DNA of 64,000 nucleotides from Rhodococcus gordoniae (GCF_001646655.1 NZ_LPZN01000003.1:62001-126000); one strand, 5' to 3'. Counted from the first letter of the stretch, positions 47,842 to 57,765 are shown. Notes: generated by a model not told the origin, from the sequence alone. Made by a program: numbers and translations.

Positions 47842-49211
47842 TGGAAGCTCACCTCCGTACCGCGGATCGCCGGAGCCCCGAGCCGGGTGGTCCAGGACGG
47901 TACGTCCTCGGGTTCGACGCCGGTGGCCTGTCCGTAGATCACGTCGAGCGTGTCCTGTTCCATACGCGAACCGGCGTACGAGACCGGAGTCGCGTCATTG
48001 TTCGAGGTGCCGATGATGTCGCCGACCGCGTCGGGCACGCCGGATCCTTCCGGAGCAGGGAAGAAGTCGACGGTCGCCGGGCCGGGATTACGCGACGGGA
48101 CCTGGTAGGAACCGTCGTTGATCGAGCCGCCCGGATACTGCGGGAACTTGCGGCCGGGCGCGGTGACGTCGCCGTAACAGGCCGGTCCGCGATCGTCGAG
48201 GAGTCGTGGCTCGTCCTGGTTCGGCAGGTAGCGACCCTTGGGATTGGTGAACTGGATGTTCGCGCGCACTCCCGGGTAGGGGTCGTCCACGCCGAGCAGG
48301 TCGACAGCAGCCGGCTTCGCAGCGGCGAATTCTTCGAAGGTGCACGGGAAGGACGGCGAGTACCGTGCGAGGATCTGCAACGCTTCCTTCGAATCGGCGG
48401 ACAGGGTGATGATCGAGCGGGAGTTCTGCTCGATGAAATCGACCGTCTGCGACGACGCTCCCGTCGCGCTCGCGAGCAGGGTGCGGATCTGGTTCTGCTG
48501 TTCGACGACCGTGCCGCCCGTCGTGCGCAGGTTGTTCAGCGCCTCGACGAGATCGGGTGCGGCCTCGGAGTAGGTCTGTGAGAAGTCGGCGAGTCCGCGC
48601 AGATCCTCCTGCAGGGTGGGCAGTTCGACGTTCACCTCGCGGAAGATCCGTTCGAGGTCGTCGACCGTCCGTCCCAGCTTCTCACCGCGACCGCTCAATC
48701 CCTGTGCCAGCGCACCGAGCGTGTTGGCGAGGTCCTGCGGCGGGACGGCCTCGAGGAGCGGGAGCAGCCCGTCGAGCACGTCGCCGAGTTCGACGGTGCG
48801 TTCGCTGGTGTCCTGCACCAGCACGTCGCCGTTCGTGACGGGGCGGTCCGGGTCGTCGGGCAGGATCAGCGAGACGTACCGCTCGCCGAAGAGGGTCTTC
48901 GGCAGCAGCTGGGCGGTCGCGTTCACCGGGATCAGGGCGGCCTTGTCGGGGTCGAGGGCGAGATGCGCGGTGACGTCGCCGCCTTCCGCGCTCGTTCCGC
49001 GGACCTCACCGACGAGCACACCGCGCGCCTTCACGTCCGCGTTGAGCGGCAGCGCGTTTCCGATGCTGTCGGTGCGGAGATCGACCTCCACGACCTTCGT
49101 GAAGGTCTTGTTGTACATCGCAATCGTGACGTAGAGGAACAGCGCCAGCACCACGAAGAAGACGAGGCCCAGGGTGCGGCGACGCAACGGCGAAGTGGTC
49201 GTGTCGCTCAT
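47838..49211 (-). CDS. mceA: MCE-family protein, A position
   Basis: A 457-residue protein with a membrane segment (LGLVFFVVLALFLYVTIAM), the MCE domain (LNADVKARGVLVGEV and ATAQLLPKTLFGERYVSLILP), a helical region, and a longer C-terminal domain with CTFEEFAAAKPAAVDLL. It is the first mce gene and overlaps yrbEB by 4 bases. I give no operon number because which mce operon this represents cannot be decided without a phylogeny. Confidence 0.88.
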   Translation of the reverse strand: MSDTTTSPLRRRTLGLVFFVVLALFLYVTIAMYNKTFTKVVEVDLRTDSIGNALPLNADVKARGVLVGEVRGTSAEGGDVTAHLALDPDKAALIPVNATAQLLPKTLFGERYVSLILPDDPDRPVTNGDVLVQDTSERTVELGDVLDGLLPLLEAVPPQDLANTLGALAQGLSGRGEKLGRTVDDLERIFREVNVELPTLQEDLRGLADFSQTYSEAAPDLVEALNNLRTTGGTVVEQQNQIRTLLASATGASSQTVDFIEQNSRSIITLSADSKEALQILARYSPSFPCTFEEFAAAKPAAVDLLGVDDPYPGVRANIQFTNPKGRYLPNQDEPRLLDDRGPACYGDVTAPGRKFPQYPGGSINDGSYQVPSRNPGPATVDFFPAPEGSGVPDAVGDIIGTSNNDATPVSYAGSRMEQDTLDVIYGQATGVEPEDVPSWTTRLGAPAIRGTEVSFQ

Positions 49212-50068
49212 CCGGCAACCCTCACCGTGGTCGACGTGCCCCAGATCGCGAGGCTGAGGAAGAAGTCGAGAACGGCGATCGTGACGATCGCGGTGCGCAC
49301 CGCGCGGCCCACGGCCACACCGACACCGGCGGGGCCGCCGCTGGCGTGGAAGCCGTAGTAGCAGTGGATGAGAATCACCACGAACGCGAAGACCAGCACT
49401 TTCGCGAACGAATAGAGGACGTCCTCGGGTGGGAGGAACAGATAGAAATAATGGTCGTACGAGCCGCTCGACTGGCCGTTGAACAGCGTGCTGATCGTGC
49501 GGGTCGCGAGGTAGGCGGCGAGGAGACCGATGATGTACAGCGGGATCACGGCGACGAAGCCGGCGATCATCCGGGAGGTCACCAGGAACGGCAGCGACGG
49601 CACGGCCATCACTTCGAGGGCGTCGATCTCCTCGCTGATCCTCATGGCGCCGAGCTGTGCCGTGAAGCCGCAGCCCACCGTCGCCGACAACGCGAGCGCC
49701 GCGACGATGGGGGCGAGCTCACGGGTGTTGACGTAGGCCGAGAGGAAGCCGGTGAGCACCGACGAACCGAGCTGTTCCAGCGCGGCGTAACCCTGCAGAC
49801 CCACCACGACGCCGGTGAAGCCGGACATCATTGCGATGACGCCGATGGTGCCACCGATCACGGCGAGTGCACCGCTGCCGAAAGTGACCTCGGCGAGCAA
49901 CCGCAGGACTTCCTTGCGGTAGTGGGTCAGGGTTCGCGGGGTCCATGCCACGGCACGCGCATAGAAGGACATCTGGTCGCCCGCGCGGTCGAGCATGTTC
50001 AGCGGTGCGCGCACCGCTCGGCGACCCCGGAGAAGAACGAGATCTCCGCGGCCTCTGGAGACTGTCAT
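49208..50068 (-). CDS. yrbEB: YrbE/MlaE-type permease subunit B of the Mce transporter
   Basis: A 286-residue membrane protein with five to six hydrophobic segments and the MlaE-family core GCGFTAQLGAMRISEEIDALEVM (coupling-helix region), plus GTIGVIAMMSGFTGVVVG. It forms the membrane core together with YrbEA and is driven by MceG. It lies 4 bases after yrbEA and overlaps mceA. Confidence 0.9.
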   Translation of the reverse strand: MTVSRGRGDLVLLRGRRAVRAPLNMLDRAGDQMSFYARAVAWTPRTLTHYRKEVLRLLAEVTFGSGALAVIGGTIGVIAMMSGFTGVVVGLQGYAALEQLGSSVLTGFLSAYVNTRELAPIVAALALSATVGCGFTAQLGAMRISEEIDALEVMAVPSLPFLVTSRMIAGFVAVIPLYIIGLLAAYLATRTISTLFNGQSSGSYDHYFYLFLPPEDVLYSFAKVLVFAFVVILIHCYYGFHASGGPAGVGVAVGRAVRTAIVTIAVLDFFLSLAIWGTSTTVRVAG

Positions 50069-50072
50069 CTGG

Positions 50073-50864
50073 TCAGGATCCCTTCGCAGGAACGATCTGC
50101 AGGTACACCATCGTCAGGATCAGGTTCGCGAAGAAGAGCAGCAGGAACGTGATGACGACGGTCTGGTTCACGGCCTCCCCCACGCCTTTCGGCCCCGCAC
50201 CGGGGTGCAGGCCCTTGTAGGACGCGACGACGCCGGCGATCAACCCGAAGATCGCGGCCTTGAGTTCGGCGACATAGAGGTCGGGTAGCTGTGCGAGGGC
50301 CGAGAAGGACGCGAGGTACGCGCCGGGCGTGCCTCCCTGCAGCACCACGTTGAAGAAGTAACCACCGGCGATGCCGATCACGGAGACGAGGCCGTTGAGC
50401 AGAAGCGCGACGAGAACCATCGCCAGTACTCGCGGGACGACGAGACGCTGGATGGGATTGATGCCCAGCACCTCCATGGCGTCGATCTCCTCGCGGATCG
50501 TCCGCGATCCGAGGTCGGCGGTGACCGCGGATCCGGCGGCGCCGGCGATCAGCAGGGCCGTCACGATCGGACTGCCCTGCTGGATGACCGCCAGCACACT
50601 CGCTGCGCCCGTGAACGATTCGGCGCCGAGCTGCTTGATCAGCGAACCGGTCTGCAACGACACGACAGCGCCGAACGGGATCGCGACGAGCGCGGTCGGA
50701 AGAATCGTCACGCTGGCGATGAACCACGCCTGCTCGATGAATTCCCGAAACTGGAACGGTCGGCGGAAAGTGTTCCGCACGACGTCGACGAACAGTTCGA
50801 CGATGTTGCCGGCCTGGGTGAGTGCGCCGTGAACCGGCCGCACGAGCGAACTGCCCGCCCCCAT
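50073..50864 (-). CDS. yrbEA: YrbE/MlaE-type permease subunit A of the Mce transporter
   Basis: A 263-residue membrane protein with the MlaE-family coupling region SAVTADLGSRTIREEIDAME and the preceding hydrophobic segments (ILPTALVAIPFGAVVSLQTG). The ATG at 50864 has GGAG 6-9 bases before it. The open frame continues upstream into mceG without family similarity. It is placed 70 bases after mceG. Confidence 0.9.
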   Translation of the reverse strand: MGAGSSLVRPVHGALTQAGNIVELFVDVVRNTFRRPFQFREFIEQAWFIASVTILPTALVAIPFGAVVSLQTGSLIKQLGAESFTGAASVLAVIQQGSPIVTALLIAGAAGSAVTADLGSRTIREEIDAMEVLGINPIQRLVVPRVLAMVLVALLLNGLVSVIGIAGGYFFNVVLQGGTPGAYLASFSALAQLPDLYVAELKAAIFGLIAGVVASYKGLHPGAGPKGVGEAVNQTVVITFLLLFFANLILTMVYLQIVPAKGS

Positions 50865-50934
50865 CTGCTCTCCTACTTCTCCAGCCTGCGGCTGCACTAC
50901 TTCTGTCGCTGTACCCCTGCTGATGAGGCTGTTG

Positions 50935-52008
50935 CTACCTCTGGACCTGCTGCTCGTACCCCTCTCCGGTGTAGGCGGGGATGACCTGGGTGTCGTCGTC
51001 GGCGTAGCCACGAGAGGTGTGTGGTGCGCCGTTGTGGTCGAGCGATTCGGCAATGGCCTGTTGGGCGGCGGGAGGCAGGGTGTGCAGGATCGAGCGCACC
51101 CGTTGCTGCCGACGCGCCACCGCCTGCCGCTCCGGCATACCCGGAGTCGCCTGCATCTGCGGCACGATCCCTTCGATGTCGTCGACCCCACCGGCATGAT
51201 GCCCGGCCTCCACGAGCGCCTGCTCGTGCGCCATCGTCGCCTCGTCCTTCTCCTCCGACATCCCGATCGGACCGATCATCGTGCCGTTGAGGAACTGCTT
51301 GACCACCGGCTCGTCCGAGGTCAGCAACACCTCACGCGGACCGAACATCACCAACTGCCGGCGGAACAACATCCCGATGTTGTCCGGCACCGTGCGCGCC
51401 AGATTGATGTTGTGCGACACGATCAGGATCGTCGCGTCGATCTCGGCGTTGATATCGATCAACGTCTGCGAGATGTAGGTGGTGCGCACCGGATCGAGCC
51501 CCGAGTCCGGTTCGTCGACCAGGATGATCTCCGGATCGAGCACCAGCGCCCGCGCCAGCCCGGCGCGCTTGCGCATGCCACCGGAGATCTCCCCGGGCAG
51601 CTTGTCCTCGGCGCCGAGCAGACCGACGAGCTCGAGCTTGCTCATCACGATCTGCCGGATCTCCGATTCGGTCTTCTTGGTGTGCTCGCGCAGCGGGAAG
51701 GCGACATTGTCGTAGAGATTCATCGACCCGAACAACGCACCGTCCTGGAACAGCACCCCGAACAGCTTGCGGATCTCGTAGAGCTCCTTGCTCGAGCACT
51801 GCAGGATGTCGGTGCCGTCGATGACGATCGATCCCTGCTCCGGACGCAGCAGACCGATCAGCGACTTGAGGAACACCGACTTACCGGTACCCGACGGGCC
51901 GAGCAGCGCGCTGACCTCACCGGCCGGCAGGGTCAACGTCACGTCCTGCCAGATGCGTTGCGAGCCGAAGGACTTGGTCAGTCCCTCGACGGAAACCTCG
52001 ACTCCCAC
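50935..52008 (-). CDS. mceG: Mce transporter ATP-binding protein MceG (Mkl)
   Basis: A 357-residue ABC ATPase. It has Walker A LLGPSGTGKS near residue 37, signature ISGGMRKRAGLARAL near 140, Walker B EIILVDEPDSGLDP, and a C-terminal extension of about 110 residues beyond the core that is typical of MceG and helps bind YrbE. MceG (Rv0655) in M. tuberculosis lies after rplL and serves several mce operons at a distance. Here it sits at the same place but heads a full yrbE-mce operon. The start is GTG. Confidence 0.92.
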   Translation of the reverse strand: MGVEVSVEGLTKSFGSQRIWQDVTLTLPAGEVSALLGPSGTGKSVFLKSLIGLLRPEQGSIVIDGTDILQCSSKELYEIRKLFGVLFQDGALFGSMNLYDNVAFPLREHTKKTESEIRQIVMSKLELVGLLGAEDKLPGEISGGMRKRAGLARALVLDPEIILVDEPDSGLDPVRTTYISQTLIDINAEIDATILIVSHNINLARTVPDNIGMLFRRQLVMFGPREVLLTSDEPVVKQFLNGTMIGPIGMSEEKDEATMAHEQALVEAGHHAGGVDDIEGIVPQMQATPGMPERQAVARRQQRVRSILHTLPPAAQQAIAESLDHNGAPHTSRGYADDDTQVIPAYTGEGYEQQVQR

Positions 52009-52092
52009 GATTACCTCCGCTATCCGATACCGTCGCCCCCCTGTGTGGGCTGGGCCACTCTATCGCATGGATAGTGGTACCTGTGACAAGCG

Positions 52093-52122
52093 ATCCTACT
52101 CATGAGTAAGGATCTCGTACAA
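52093..52122 (-). promoter_or_regulatory. Predicted promoter of the mceG-yrbE-mce operon with an overlapping palindrome
   Basis: On the minus strand TTGTAC (52122-52117) and TAGGAT (52098-52093) are spaced by 18 bases. A palindrome TACTCATGAGTA (52097-52108) flanked by ATCCT/AGGAT covers the -10 side, so a bound repressor would block transcription. A second inverted repeat CTATC-N5-GATAG (within 52061-52083) lies just downstream. No KstR motif is present. The gap 52009-52326 otherwise holds only the rplL terminator. Confidence 0.6.
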
Positions 52123-52230
52123 GGGGTACACAAATCTCGCCTTATGCCGTGACCTGCAGGAACGCCGGGGTGAAATACAGTTCGGATATACCGGACATAT
52201 AGCTCGGAGTTCTTTTCCACGATATGCAGA

Positions 52231-52271
52231 AGGGCCGTTTCCGCGAAGCGAATTCGCGGAAACGGCCCTTG
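52231..52271 (-). terminator. Terminator of the rplJL operon
   Basis: A perfect 17-bp stem (52231-52247 with 52255-52271) and a 7-base loop lie 56 bases after the rplL stop. It separates ribosomal transcription from the mce operon. Confidence 0.85.
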
Positions 52272-52326
52272 TGCGGAACCGTCCCGAGGAGCGCCGAACG
52301 CTCGACGGGGAAGTTCGGAAACCGTC

Positions 52327-52713
52327 CTACTTGACGGTGACCTTGGCGCCGGCCTCTTCGAGCTTGGCCTTGGCAGCGTCGGCAGCGTCCTTGGCGACCT
52401 TCTCGAGGATCGGCTTCGGAGCACCCTCGACGAGGTCCTTGGCTTCCTTCAGGCCCAGGCCGGAGACGATCTCGCGAACGACCTTGATGACCTGGATCTT
52501 CTTCTCGCCGGCACCCTCGAGGATGACGTCGAACTCGTCCTGCTCCTCAGCAGCCTCGGCAGCGGCAGCCGGAGCGCCGGCAGCGGCGACGGCGACCGGA
52601 GCAGCAGCGGTGACCTCGAAGGTCTCCTCGAATGCCTTCACGAACTCCGAGAGCTCGAGCAGGGTCAGTTCCTTGAACGCGTCGAGCAGCTCTTCGGTGG
52701 TGAGCTTCGCCAT
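52327..52713 (-). CDS. rplL: 50S ribosomal protein L7/L12
   Basis: A 128-residue L7/L12. The N-terminal dimerisation helix ([22 protein letters not shown]), an Ala-rich hinge and the C-terminal domain ([20 protein letters not shown]) are in place. It forms the stalk that recruits translation GTPases. It follows rplJ by 123 bases. Confidence 0.97.
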   Translation of the reverse strand: MAKLTTEELLDAFKELTLLELSEFVKAFEETFEVTAAAPVAVAAAGAPAAAAEAAEEQDEFDVILEGAGEKKIQVIKVVREIVSGLGLKEAKDLVEGAPKPILEKVAKDAADAAKAKLEEAGAKVTVK

Positions 52714-52836
52714 GGTGGCGGTCCTTCCTGATAAGTCCCATGTCGCTGATCCGCGACCCGATGGGATGGTGCGTACCGGAGCACGCGTGGATGTATCTTT
52801 CGCGGTGATGCAGATTCGCAGTGATGCGGATCAGCG

Positions 52837-53364
52837 TCAGGCGGCTTCTTCGCCCGCCTTCTTCTCCTGCAGAGCGGCCGCGAGGCGGGCCACCTGAGAA
52901 GCGGGGGCGTTGAACAGGCCTGCGGCCTTTGCCAAGTTGCCCTTCATCGCGCCGGCGAGCTTGGCCAACAGCACCTCGCGGGACTCGAGGTCCGCGATCT
53001 GGTTGACCTGCTCCACGGACAGCGCAGCGCCGTCCATGTAGCCGCCCTTGATGACGAGTGCCTTGTTGTCCTTCGCGAAGGTCTTGAGAGCCTTCGCAGC
53101 GTCCACCGGCTCGCCCTTGACGAACGCGATGGCGGTCGGACCGACGAACAGGTCGTCGAGACCCTCGACGCCCGCCTCAGCGGCGGCACGCTTGACCAGG
53201 GTGTTCTTGGCGACGGAGTAGGTGGCACCCTCTCCGAGAGCGCGACGCAGCTCGGTCAGACGTCCCACCGACAGACCACGGTATTCCGTGATCACGGCGG
53301 CCGTGGAGGTCTTGAACTGCTCGGTGATCTCCGCAACTGCGGAAACCTTCTCGGGCTTTGCCAT
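52837..53364 (-). CDS. rplJ: 50S ribosomal protein L10
   Basis: A 175-residue L10 with [22 protein letters not shown] and [11 protein letters not shown], ending in the C-terminal helix that carries L7/L12 dimers. The ATG at 53364 is the family start. Longer frames run into the leader. In many bacteria L10 represses its own mRNA through the leader, and a structured leader of about 295 bases precedes it here. Confidence 0.97.
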   Translation of the reverse strand: MAKPEKVSAVAEITEQFKTSTAAVITEYRGLSVGRLTELRRALGEGATYSVAKNTLVKRAAAEAGVEGLDDLFVGPTAIAFVKGEPVDAAKALKTFAKDNKALVIKGGYMDGAALSVEQVNQIADLESREVLLAKLAGAMKGNLAKAAGLFNAPASQVARLAAALQEKKAGEEAA

Positions 53365-53659
53365 ACTTCGCCTCCTCTCAGTAACAGTCGTTTTCCCGGT
53401 GTCCCGACTGGGACGCCCCACCGGGGGACCGCGGTGGCCGGAAACGACGAACGCCCCGGCGCAGGGCACACGGGGCGTACAGGAGGAGGAACATCGATCG
53501 CGCGCGGAGCACGTTCGCGGTTCGCATCTTTCCTGACCTCGTCCTCCTGCGTGGGCCGCCGGACAACTCCGGACCTTCAACCGATCCGCACGCGGATTCG
53601 GTGACCAACGGTCTTGGGTAGAACATGATCGGGGTGAAGATCGGCACACGCCGAACTAC
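53365..53659 (-). promoter_or_regulatory. rplJL mRNA leader, probable L10-binding autoregulatory region
   Basis: Between the predicted start point near 53659 and the rplJ ATG no protein gene is seen. It contains stems such as ACGCCCC/GGGGCGT (53451-53457 with 53472-53478) and a possible long-range pairing of CAGGAGGA with TCCTCCTG. Regulation by L10 is known for the family and inferred here. Confidence 0.5.
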
Positions 53660-53665
53660 CCGACC

Positions 53666-53695
53666 ACTGTAGCGGACGAGCTCCTTCGAATGCAA
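53666..53695 (-). promoter_or_regulatory. Predicted rplJ promoter
   Basis: On the minus strand TTGCAT (53695-53690) and TACAGT (53671-53666) are spaced by 18 bases. The -35 element directly abuts the rplA terminator stem and lies in its T-tract. Confidence 0.6.
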
Positions 53696-53728
53696 AACGG
53701 CCGGCACAGCGATGCTGTGCCGGCCGTT
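53696..53728 (-). terminator. Intrinsic terminator of rplK-rplA
   Basis: AACGGCCGGCACAGC (53696-53710) pairs perfectly with GCTGTGCCGGCCGTT (53714-53728) around a 3-base loop, 34 bases after the rplA stop. On the minus strand TTTTGCATTC follows, counting the last stem bases. This is a textbook intrinsic terminator. Confidence 0.9.
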
Positions 53729-53762
53729 CCGGATGCAAGATCTGCGCTGCCTGCAGGGCGAA

Positions 53763-54476
53763 TTACTCCGCGGTCTCGAGGAGGTTGCGGGTGCGCTGCG
53801 GATCCACCGGGATGCCCGGTCCGGTGGTCGTAGCGATCGTGACCTTCTTGATGTAGCGGCCCTTCGCGCTGGACGGCTTGGCGCGGAGCACCTCGTCCAG
53901 AGCAGCAGCGTAGTTCTCGACCAGCTTGGTCTCGTCGAACGAGGCCTTGCCGATCACGAAGTGCAGGTTGGCGTTCTTGTCGACGCGGAAGCTGATCTTG
54001 CCACCCTTGATGTCGGTGACGGCCTTCGCGACGTCCGGGGTGACCGTACCCGTCTTCGGGTTCGGCATCAGACCACGGGGACCGAGGACGCGGGCGATAC
54101 GACCGACCTTCGCCATCTGATCGGGAGTCGCGATGGCGGCGTCGAAGTCCAGCCAGCCGCCCTGGATGCGCTCGATCAGATCCTCGGCGCCGACCACATC
54201 GGCACCGGCGGCCTCTGCCTCGGCAGCCTTCTCGCCCACCGCGAAGACGATGACGCGAGCGGTCTTACCCGTGCCGTGCGGCAGGTTGACCGTGCCGCGC
54301 ACCATCTGGTCCGCCTTACGGGGATCCACACCGAGTCGCATGGCGACCTCGACGGTGGCGTCGTAGTTCTTCGAGGTGGTCTCCTTCGCGAGCTTGGCAG
54401 CTGCGAGGGGGCTGTACAGGTTGTCCGAGTCGATCTTCTCGGCCGCGGCGAGGTATGCCTTGCTGCGCTTTGCCAT
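53763..54476 (-). CDS. rplA: 50S ribosomal protein L1
   Basis: A 237-residue L1 with [39 protein letters not shown] (family signature near residue 130) and [20 protein letters not shown]. It forms the L1 stalk and can repress its own operon. It follows rplK by 91 bases. Confidence 0.97.
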   Translation of the reverse strand: MAKRSKAYLAAAEKIDSDNLYSPLAAAKLAKETTSKNYDATVEVAMRLGVDPRKADQMVRGTVNLPHGTGKTARVIVFAVGEKAAEAEAAGADVVGAEDLIERIQGGWLDFDAAIATPDQMAKVGRIARVLGPRGLMPNPKTGTVTPDVAKAVTDIKGGKISFRVDKNANLHFVIGKASFDETKLVENYAAALDEVLRAKPSSAKGRYIKKVTIATTTGPGIPVDPQRTRNLLETAE

Positions 54477-54567
54477 GTTCTTTCCTAACTTCTCACCGAC
54501 AGGTGAATGGTTCGGGCGTGGTAGCGGGCCTGGCCGGCCCTCCCACGAGTACTACTTGGGGTGGGAC

Positions 54568-55002
54568 TCAGCCCTCGACCGTGATGCCCATCGACCGAGC
54601 GGTGCCGGCGATGATCTTCGCGGCGGCCTCGATGTCGTTGGCGTTCAGGTCTTCCTGCTTGGTCTTGGCGATCTCGCGCACCTGATCCATGGTCACCTTG
54701 GCGACCTTGGTCTTGTGCGGCTCGCCGGAGCCCTTCTGCACGCCCGCAGCCTTGAGCAGCAGCTTGGCGGCCGGAGGCGTCTTCAGCTTGAAGTCGAACG
54801 AGCGGTCCTCGTAGACCGTGATCTCGACCGGCACGACGTTTCCGCGCTGCGACTCGGTCGCGGCGTTGTACGCCTTGCAGAACTCCATGATGTTGACGCC
54901 GTGCTGGCCCAGTGCGGGGCCGACCGGCGGAGCCGGGTTGGCCGCGCCGGCCTGGATCTGGAGCTTGATGAGCCCGGCGATCTTCTTCTTCTTGGGGGGC
55001 AT
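54568..55002 (-). CDS. rplK: 50S ribosomal protein L11
   Basis: A 144-residue L11 with [27 protein letters not shown] at the N-terminus and the rRNA-binding C-terminal domain ([22 protein letters not shown]). It lies in the GTPase-associated centre and is the target region for thiopeptides. It starts 95 bases after nusG. Confidence 0.97.
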
Positions 55003-55097
55003 CTCTATTCCTAGTTTCTTGCTCGGTGTGGTTCTTGCGTACTGCTACTGCAAGTCTGTGCGCGCCGGATGCCGGCGCCGTCGGGTCCTGGGGACCG

Positions 55098-55952
<855 letters not shown>

Positions 55953-55983
55953 TCACATTTTTCGTCTCGCGCGCGGACAGGCG

Positions 55984-56409
55984 CTAACCGAACAACCAGC
56001 TGACGCCCTGCACGAACGCCAGATCCAATCCGAAGATGAACGCCGTCATGACGGTCACGAACGCAATGACCACGAGCGTGTAGGTGGTCAACTGCTTGCG
56101 ATTGGGCCAGATCACCTTGCGGAGCTCGGCGACGACCTCACGGAAGAAGCGCGCGAGACGCTTGAAGATGTTCTCGGACTTCGCGGCGGGACGATCGCTC
56201 ACGGCCGTGGCCGCACGCGACGTCTTGTTCGTGGACACCGCGCTCGTCGTGGACGCCGAGGAACCGGCTGCACCACGGCGGGTGACCCGCTTACCGGTAG
56301 GCCGAGCGACCGCGGAGGAACCGTCGGGGGTTGCGCCGGTAGCCGTTCCAGCGTCGCCGGGAGTGTTCCCTGCGGTGCCGCTGTGGCGCTGACCGCGCTC
56401 CTCGCTCAC
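55984..56409 (-). CDS. secE: Preprotein translocase subunit SecE
   Basis: A 141-residue protein. The last 60 residues are canonical SecE: NIFKRLARFFREVVAELRKVIWPNRKQLTTYT and one membrane segment. The first 75 or so residues are a low-complexity, Thr/Ala/Arg-rich cytoplasmic extension as in other actinobacteria. The GTG at 56409 has AGAGGA at good spacing. The longer frame reads through tRNA-Trp. SecE clamps SecY in the inner membrane. Confidence 0.93.
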   Translation of the reverse strand: MSEERGQRHSGTAGNTPGDAGTATGATPDGSSAVARPTGKRVTRRGAAGSSASTTSAVSTNKTSRAATAVSDRPAAKSENIFKRLARFFREVVAELRKVIWPNRKQLTTYTLVVIAFVTVMTAFIFGLDLAFVQGVSWLFG

Positions 56410-56441
56410 ATCGTTCCTCTCGGTCGCTGGCAGTCCGGGGG

Positions 56442-56514
<73 letters not shown>

Positions 56515-56693
56515 CTGGTCGGACATCCACACTCGTACGAAGCGAGTGTCCGGAACCGACCCATCTGCGACCACATGACACGCGCGCTACTCCGTCGGGC
56601 CGTGACGGCCTTCGAAGAGCAGCGCGCTGCTATGCGATCCCAGAAGCCTAAGTGTACTGCATTGCCCCGGGACAAACCCAATCCGCTCGGCCG

Positions 56694-57119
56694 TCAGGCC
56701 AAACGGACCGTTGCCGTGGCCCGCCCGAAGATCTTCCGACCGTCGGACTTCGCCACGATAGCGACCACTGCTGTCTTGCTCTCCTCGTCCACCGACTTGA
56801 TCCTGCCGGTGAACTCGATCTCGGCGGCCTTGTCGGCCTCCACATACACCGGGCTGGTGAAACGAACGTTGTATTCGGTCACCGCGCCGGGGTCTCCCAG
56901 CCACTCCGTGACGAAGCCGGCCGCGATGCCCATCGAGAGCATGCCGTGCCCGACGACATCACGCAAGCCGGCCAGTTCGGCCACCTTGTCGCTCCAGTGG
57001 ATCGGGTTGGGATCACCCGACACACCTGCATAGTTGACCAGATTTCCGCGCGTGAGTGTGACGACCTTCGACGGAAGCTCGTCCCCCACCGCGACATCCG
57101 CGAAGCTACGGAGTGTCAC
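56694..57119 (-). CDS. hadB: (3R)-hydroxyacyl-ACP dehydratase subunit HadB
   Basis: A 141-residue MaoC-like hot-dog protein with the catalytic YAGVSGDPNPIHWSD motif (Asp and His near residues 36-41) and GHGMLSMGIAAGFVT. It matches HadB, the catalytic subunit of the FAS-II dehydratase that acts in mycolic acid elongation. It overlaps hadA by 14 bases. In M. tuberculosis hadC follows, but here tRNA-Trp and secE follow directly. Confidence 0.9.
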   Translation of the reverse strand: MTLRSFADVAVGDELPSKVVTLTRGNLVNYAGVSGDPNPIHWSDKVAELAGLRDVVGHGMLSMGIAAGFVTEWLGDPGAVTEYNVRFTSPVYVEADKAAEIEFTGRIKSVDEESKTAVVAIVAKSDGRKIFGRATATVRLA

Positions 57120-57681
57120 TGTGCATCACCACATCCTTGACCGCGTGTGCGATGTTGTCGTCGACCTCGCCACCGGATCGGGCCACGAGCGTCGTCCAGG
57201 ACGTGAGCACGAGGTTGTCGTACTGGTCCGTGATCACGTTCTTCGTGGTGATGATGTCGCTGCCGGCCGCCTGACGGAAATCGTCGAGGTAGACGTCGCA
57301 GAAGAGCCGGTCGCCGGCCTGGATCGGGCGGTGGTAGACCATCCGCTGATCGGTCTGCATGATCTGGCTCAGGTCGTATCCGGTGACGACCTCTTCGAAC
57401 AGCTTTCGCTGCGCGATCATGCCGACGATGGACACGAAGGTCAGCGGGGCGATCACCCCGTCGTAACCCAGTCCGCGGGCAGCGTCGTCGTCGTGATGCG
57501 CCGGATGCGCATCGCGCACGGCCCGGGCGTACTCGCGGATCTTCTCGCGACCCACCTCGTAGTAGTCGTCCACCCGGTAGTGGTGCCCGACCATGGACTT
57601 GGCGTGCGCGGCGGCATCGAACGGGATCCCGGCCTGTTCGGTCGCGTCCACCGATTCCTGGTTCTCGAGTACGTTCGTCAT
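57106..57681 (-). CDS. hadA: (3R)-hydroxyacyl-ACP dehydratase subunit HadA
   Basis: A 191-residue hot-dog protein: HHYRVDDYYEVGREKIREYARAV, LGYDGVIAPLTFVSIVG and IMQTDQRMVYHRPIQAGDRLF. It lacks the catalytic DxNPIH motif, as expected of the substrate-binding subunit. It is about 30 residues longer at the N-terminus than mycobacterial HadA. Some segments (HPAHHDDDAARGLGYD, APLTFVSI) recall HadC, so it may serve as the only partner of HadB here. Confidence 0.88.
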   Translation of the reverse strand: MTNVLENQESVDATEQAGIPFDAAAHAKSMVGHHYRVDDYYEVGREKIREYARAVRDAHPAHHDDDAARGLGYDGVIAPLTFVSIVGMIAQRKLFEEVVTGYDLSQIMQTDQRMVYHRPIQAGDRLFCDVYLDDFRQAAGSDIITTKNVITDQYDNLVLTSWTTLVARSGGEVDDNIAHAVKDVVMHSDTP

Positions 57682-57765
57682 ACGCAAAACCTCCGCAATC
57701 CCGACGACGCCAACTGGCACGGTCGGTATTGCGGAGACCTTATGCGTCGACGTCGTTCCGACCGG

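Noticed and set aside
53365-53659. N-terminally extended rplJ frame starting at 53649
   Set aside because: L10 starts at 53364 by family comparison. The extra residues come from the mRNA leader.
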